A stretch of 26,623 bases of DNA from positions 1-26,623 of the forward strand of contig CADCWI010000069.1 of NCBI GenBank assembly GCA_902806355.1, given 5' to 3'. The notes below the pieces were generated by a model, which ran no database searches, was not told where the DNA came from, and saw only the letters and a list, made by a program, of their open reading frames with translations. A program made the position numbers and the translations under genes. This DNA is from an uncultured Thermomicrobiales bacterium (GTDB lineage Bacteria; Chloroflexota; Chloroflexia; Thermomicrobiales; UBA6265). Shown here one piece after another: positions 24,734-26,623 of the stretch (the stretch's first letter is position 1; each line of letters opens with the position of its first letter).

Positions 24734-24780
24734 GGTCGGTGTCTTCTCCCGTGTCGGTGCTCGCGTTCGAATCCGCCGCT

Positions 24781-24809
24781 ACTGTATGAGGACCAAAGCG
24801 TATTGGCAA
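24781..24809 (-). promoter_or_regulatory. Sigma70-type promoter for the ThuA gene
   Basis: On the minus strand TTGCCA (24809-24804, five of six) and TACAGT (24786-24781, four of six) are separated by exactly 17 bases, about 50 bases upstream of the ThuA ATG. It gives ThuA a start independent of the upstream dehydrogenase gene. Confidence 0.55.
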
Positions 24810-24815
24810 CCCAAT
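24802..24815. promoter_or_regulatory. Dyad over the -35 of the ThuA promoter
   Basis: ATTGG-CAAC-CCAAT is a 5-4-5 inverted repeat that covers the -35 hexamer. It is a possible repressor or activator site for sugar control. The arms are short. Confidence 0.35.
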
Positions 24816-24858
24816 GCCGGCGACTCGGCGTTGGCGTCCCCGAATCCCGGGAGAAGCG

Positions 24859-25968
24859 TCAAGCAGGCACTTCATCAGCCGTCACGGCGGCTACGGCAAT
24901 CTCGCGACCGAGCTCGGCGGACTTGTAGATGGCATCGATCAACCGCACCCGATCGAGACCCTCCTCACCATTCGGTGAGACAGGAGTGCCGTTCAGGATG
25001 CCGTCGACGAACCCGTTGATGATCCGGCCATGACCGGGCCGCTCGACAAGGCGTGGCCTGCTGTCGGTCGTGGTATCGCCGATGTTGGAGAAGATCTCGA
25101 GGGTATCGACATGCGCGTAGTTCTTCGAAAAGATGCGCGCCCCGCCATTGCTTCCATAGAGCTGGATCCCGAAGTCGTCACCCATCTCGGTGAACGAAGC
25201 CCAGGACGCTTCCAGGAGGAGGGTTCCGCCGCCCTCGAACCGCAGGAACGCGGTAGCGAGGTCCTCGACTTCGTAGGCGACATGGCCGTCCGGGACGAAT
25301 CCCTGTCTCCGGCCCGGCCAGTTGCCACGGCCCTGGGTGCCGATCTCGGCGTAGGTCGCGGCACTGACCGTGGTCACGGTCGGATTGCCGAGGACATAAA
25401 GCGCCATGTCGAGCACGTGCACACCGAGGTCGATCAGCGGACCTCCGCCGGCCGCTTCCTTGGAGGTGAACCAGCTTCCCCAGCCGGGAATGCCCGAGCG
25501 CCTCATCCAGAACGCTTTCGAATAGTAGACACGGCCGAATGCGCCCGCGGCAATCTCGTTGCGGACGATTTCGACATCGTGCCTGGTTCGACGCTGGAAC
25601 GCGACGGCCAGGATTTTCCCGTGCGCCTTGGCGGCATCGACCATCTGCTGGGCTTCGTCGGTGTGGCGGGCCAGGGGTTTTTCGATCAGTACATGCTTGC
25701 CGGCCTCAAAGGCCGCCACGGCCACGGGCATGTGAAGGTTGTTCGGCACCGCGACACTCACGGCGTCGATGTCGTCCTCGGCGAGCAATTCCCGATAATC
25801 CGAGAAGATTCGTGGGATCTCGTACTTCTTTGCCAGTTCCCGGCAGCGGTCAGTATCGAGACCGGCCAGCGCAACGACCTTGGCACGAGGTTCGTGGGTA
25901 TAGCCTTCGAGGTGGAACATGCCGGCCCCACAGCCGATCACGCCGATCCGAAGAGGTTTTTGTAACAC
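24859..25968 (-). CDS. Gfo/Idh/MocA-family oxidoreductase
   Basis: A 369-residue NAD(P)-dependent dehydrogenase of the family that acts on sugars, inositols and amino sugars. The Rossmann motif GVIGCGAGMFH is at residues 9-19. The catalytic EKP (96-98, Lys97) is in HVLIEKPLARH. The substrate-binding segment GPLIDLGVHVLDMALYVLG (176-194) carries Asp180 and His184. The start is a GTG at 25968 with a perfect AAGGAG five bases upstream; the frame is open to 26124 but the added residues look non-coding. Length is typical. ThuA follows on the same strand, pointing to a shared sugar or polyol pathway. The exact substrate is unknown. Confidence 0.93.
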   Translation of the reverse strand: MLQKPLRIGVIGCGAGMFHLEGYTHEPRAKVVALAGLDTDRCRELAKKYEIPRIFSDYRELLAEDDIDAVSVAVPNNLHMPVAVAAFEAGKHVLIEKPLARHTDEAQQMVDAAKAHGKILAVAFQRRTRHDVEIVRNEIAAGAFGRVYYSKAFWMRRSGIPGWGSWFTSKEAAGGGPLIDLGVHVLDMALYVLGNPTVTTVSAATYAEIGTQGRGNWPGRRQGFVPDGHVAYEVEDLATAFLRFEGGGTLLLEASWASFTEMGDDFGIQLYGSNGGARIFSKNYAHVDTLEIFSNIGDTTTDSRPRLVERPGHGRIINGFVDGILNGTPVSPNGEEGLDRVRLIDAIYKSAELGREIAVAAVTADEVPA

Positions 25969-26088
25969 AAATGCTCCTTCAATTGCCGAGCGGCGCTTGC
26001 TCATCCCGAGCGCCGAAATGGGGCCGGGGCCGAATCCCGGACACAGCAACATCGCGTCCGACCCGCAAAGGGCCAGGCGACGCGAGCG

Positions 26089-26127
26089 GTCGTGGCGACC
26101 CGCGGGAACATGGCCCGCGACCACGAC
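26089..26127. repeat. Interrupted hairpin upstream of the Gfo/Idh/MocA gene
   Basis: GTCGTGG (26089-26095) pairs with CCACGAC (26121-26127), and inside it CGCGGG (26101-26106) pairs with CCCGCG (26114-26119) round a 7-base loop, with an uneven internal bulge (5 bases against 1). It lies 120-160 bases upstream of the dehydrogenase GTG on the minus strand, so it may be in its leader. Confidence 0.45.
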
Positions 26128-26143
26128 AGCCGCAAGGACGTTA

Positions 26144-26192
26144 AAGGGGTGAACCCTTGGGGACCAGTGGCATGTTCAATGCCACACCCCTT
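26144..26192 (-). terminator. Compound stem-loop at the end of the metallophosphoesterase gene
   Basis: An outer stem AAGGGGTG/CACCCCTT (26144-26151 with 26185-26192) encloses a second hairpin TGGCAT-GTTCA-ATGCCA (26168-26184). On the minus strand it begins inside the stop codon area of the metallophosphoesterase and ends in CCCCTTTAA, a short U-run. An intrinsic terminator is the simplest reading. Confidence 0.5.
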
Positions 26193-26623
26193 ATCCCGCG
26201 AGGTGGATCAGGGTCACCTCCGGCGGACAGTTGAGCCGAACCGGAGGTCGGTACATGCCTATCCCGTTCGACACGTAGAGGGTCATGTCACCGATCTCGA
26301 ACCGCCCCTGCACGAACCGGCGGCCGAGGACCGGAGCGGAGATCGCGCCAATCAGGGGAATCCGCACCTGACCGCCATGGCTGTGGCCGGAGAGTTGCAG
26401 GAACGCCCCGTACGGGGCGGCTTCCTGGGCTAGATCCGGTTCGTGCCAGAGAAGGATCGTGGTGGCGTCCGCGGGAATCTGGTGAAAAGCGTCGTCCAGG
26501 ACAGGATGGCCAAGAATGGCATCGTCGATGCCGGCGATCCAAAGTTCGCCGGCTGGCAGCGCGACGCATGCCGCATCGTTGACCAGCATCCGAATTCCCC
26601 GGCCCTCACAAGACGTCGTGATC
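26191..26623 (-). CDS. Metallophosphoesterase, 5' part outside the window
   Basis: The C-terminal part (144 visible residues) of a calcineurin-like metallophosphoesterase. The frame is open to the right edge, so the start lies outside. Visible family motifs are GELWIAGIDD, LLWHEPDLAQEA (metal-binding His) and LSGHSHGGQVRIPLIG (the GHSHGGQ metal loop). The end is YVSNGIGMYRPPVRLNCPPEVTLIHL. This is the YkuE/YaeI branch, often membrane-anchored and acting on lipid or nucleotide phosphates such as UDP-sugar lipids. The N-terminal GDxHD motif and any membrane anchor are outside the window. It precedes the Gfo/Idh/MocA gene by 222 bases with a terminator-like structure between. Confidence 0.88.
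   Translation of the reverse strand, partial: ITTSCEGRGIRMLVNDAACVALPAGELWIAGIDDAILGHPVLDDAFHQIPADATTILLWHEPDLAQEAAPYGAFLQLSGHSHGGQVRIPLIGAISAPVLGRRFVQGRFEIGDMTLYVSNGIGMYRPPVRLNCPPEVTLIHLAG

Overview
The window is an ordinary high-GC bacterial chromosome segment. It has dense genes on both strands, short gaps, several TTG/GTG starts and no phage, plasmid, rRNA, tRNA or CRISPR signal that I can support. Protein style points to Chloroflexota, probably class Thermomicrobia. The pointers are Ser/Pro/Ala-rich 'SPVASPAASPVA'-type linkers in an exported binding protein, a pyruvate kinase with the potassium-independent signature, a membrane-anchored sulfite-oxidase-family enzyme and a paired ThuA/Gfo-Idh-MocA locus. 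This assignment is inference from protein style and needs a database search.

Layout. (1) 1-2579, minus strand: a truncated SIMPL-domain exported protein and a CtBP-like D-2-hydroxyacid dehydrogenase. A good sigma70-type promoter packed with overlapping dyads lies about 370 bp upstream of the dehydrogenase. (2) 2774-5807, plus strand: an M20 metallopeptidase, an unrecognised membrane protein with a long acidic tail, and a small GlsB/YeaQ-type membrane protein, ended by a strong hairpin. (3) 6111-9691, minus strand: a four-gene osmoprotectant (glycine betaine/choline type) ABC importer in the order permease, binding protein, ATPase, permease. The binding-protein gene is bracketed by two hairpin sequences. 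(4) 10057-13940, plus strand: a MacB/LolD-type ATPase and a 1011-residue FtsX-like permease, divergent from the importer, followed by a hairpin and then pyruvate kinase (14150-15595). (5) 16036-21083, minus strand: a two-domain M16 peptidase whose stop overlaps the start of a MOSC protein, then a membrane-anchored molybdopterin oxidoreductase. (6) 21285-21683, plus strand: a small unknown protein with a textbook hairpin after it. (7) 21863-26623, minus strand: Ohr peroxidase, a sarcosine-oxidase-family flavoenzyme, a ThuA-domain protein with its own promoter, a Gfo/Idh/MocA dehydrogenase, and a metallophosphoesterase cut by the right edge.

How the genes fit together. The clearest units are the osmoprotectant importer, the ATPase/FtsX-permease pair, the M16-MOSC-molybdoenzyme group (MOSC and molybdoenzyme both belong to molybdenum cofactor biology), and the ThuA plus Gfo/Idh/MocA pair, a combination often met in sugar or polyol utilisation. 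Ohr, the osmoprotectant importer and the GlsB-like protein suggest general stress functions, but nothing here joins them into one system.

I did not find a convincing undescribed multi-gene system. The points most worth a second look are the dyad-rich promoter at 2542-2579, the hairpins around the binding-protein gene, the unknown membrane protein at 4316-5377, the 17-bp perfect inverted repeat at 23776-23812, and the structured gap at 26089-26192.
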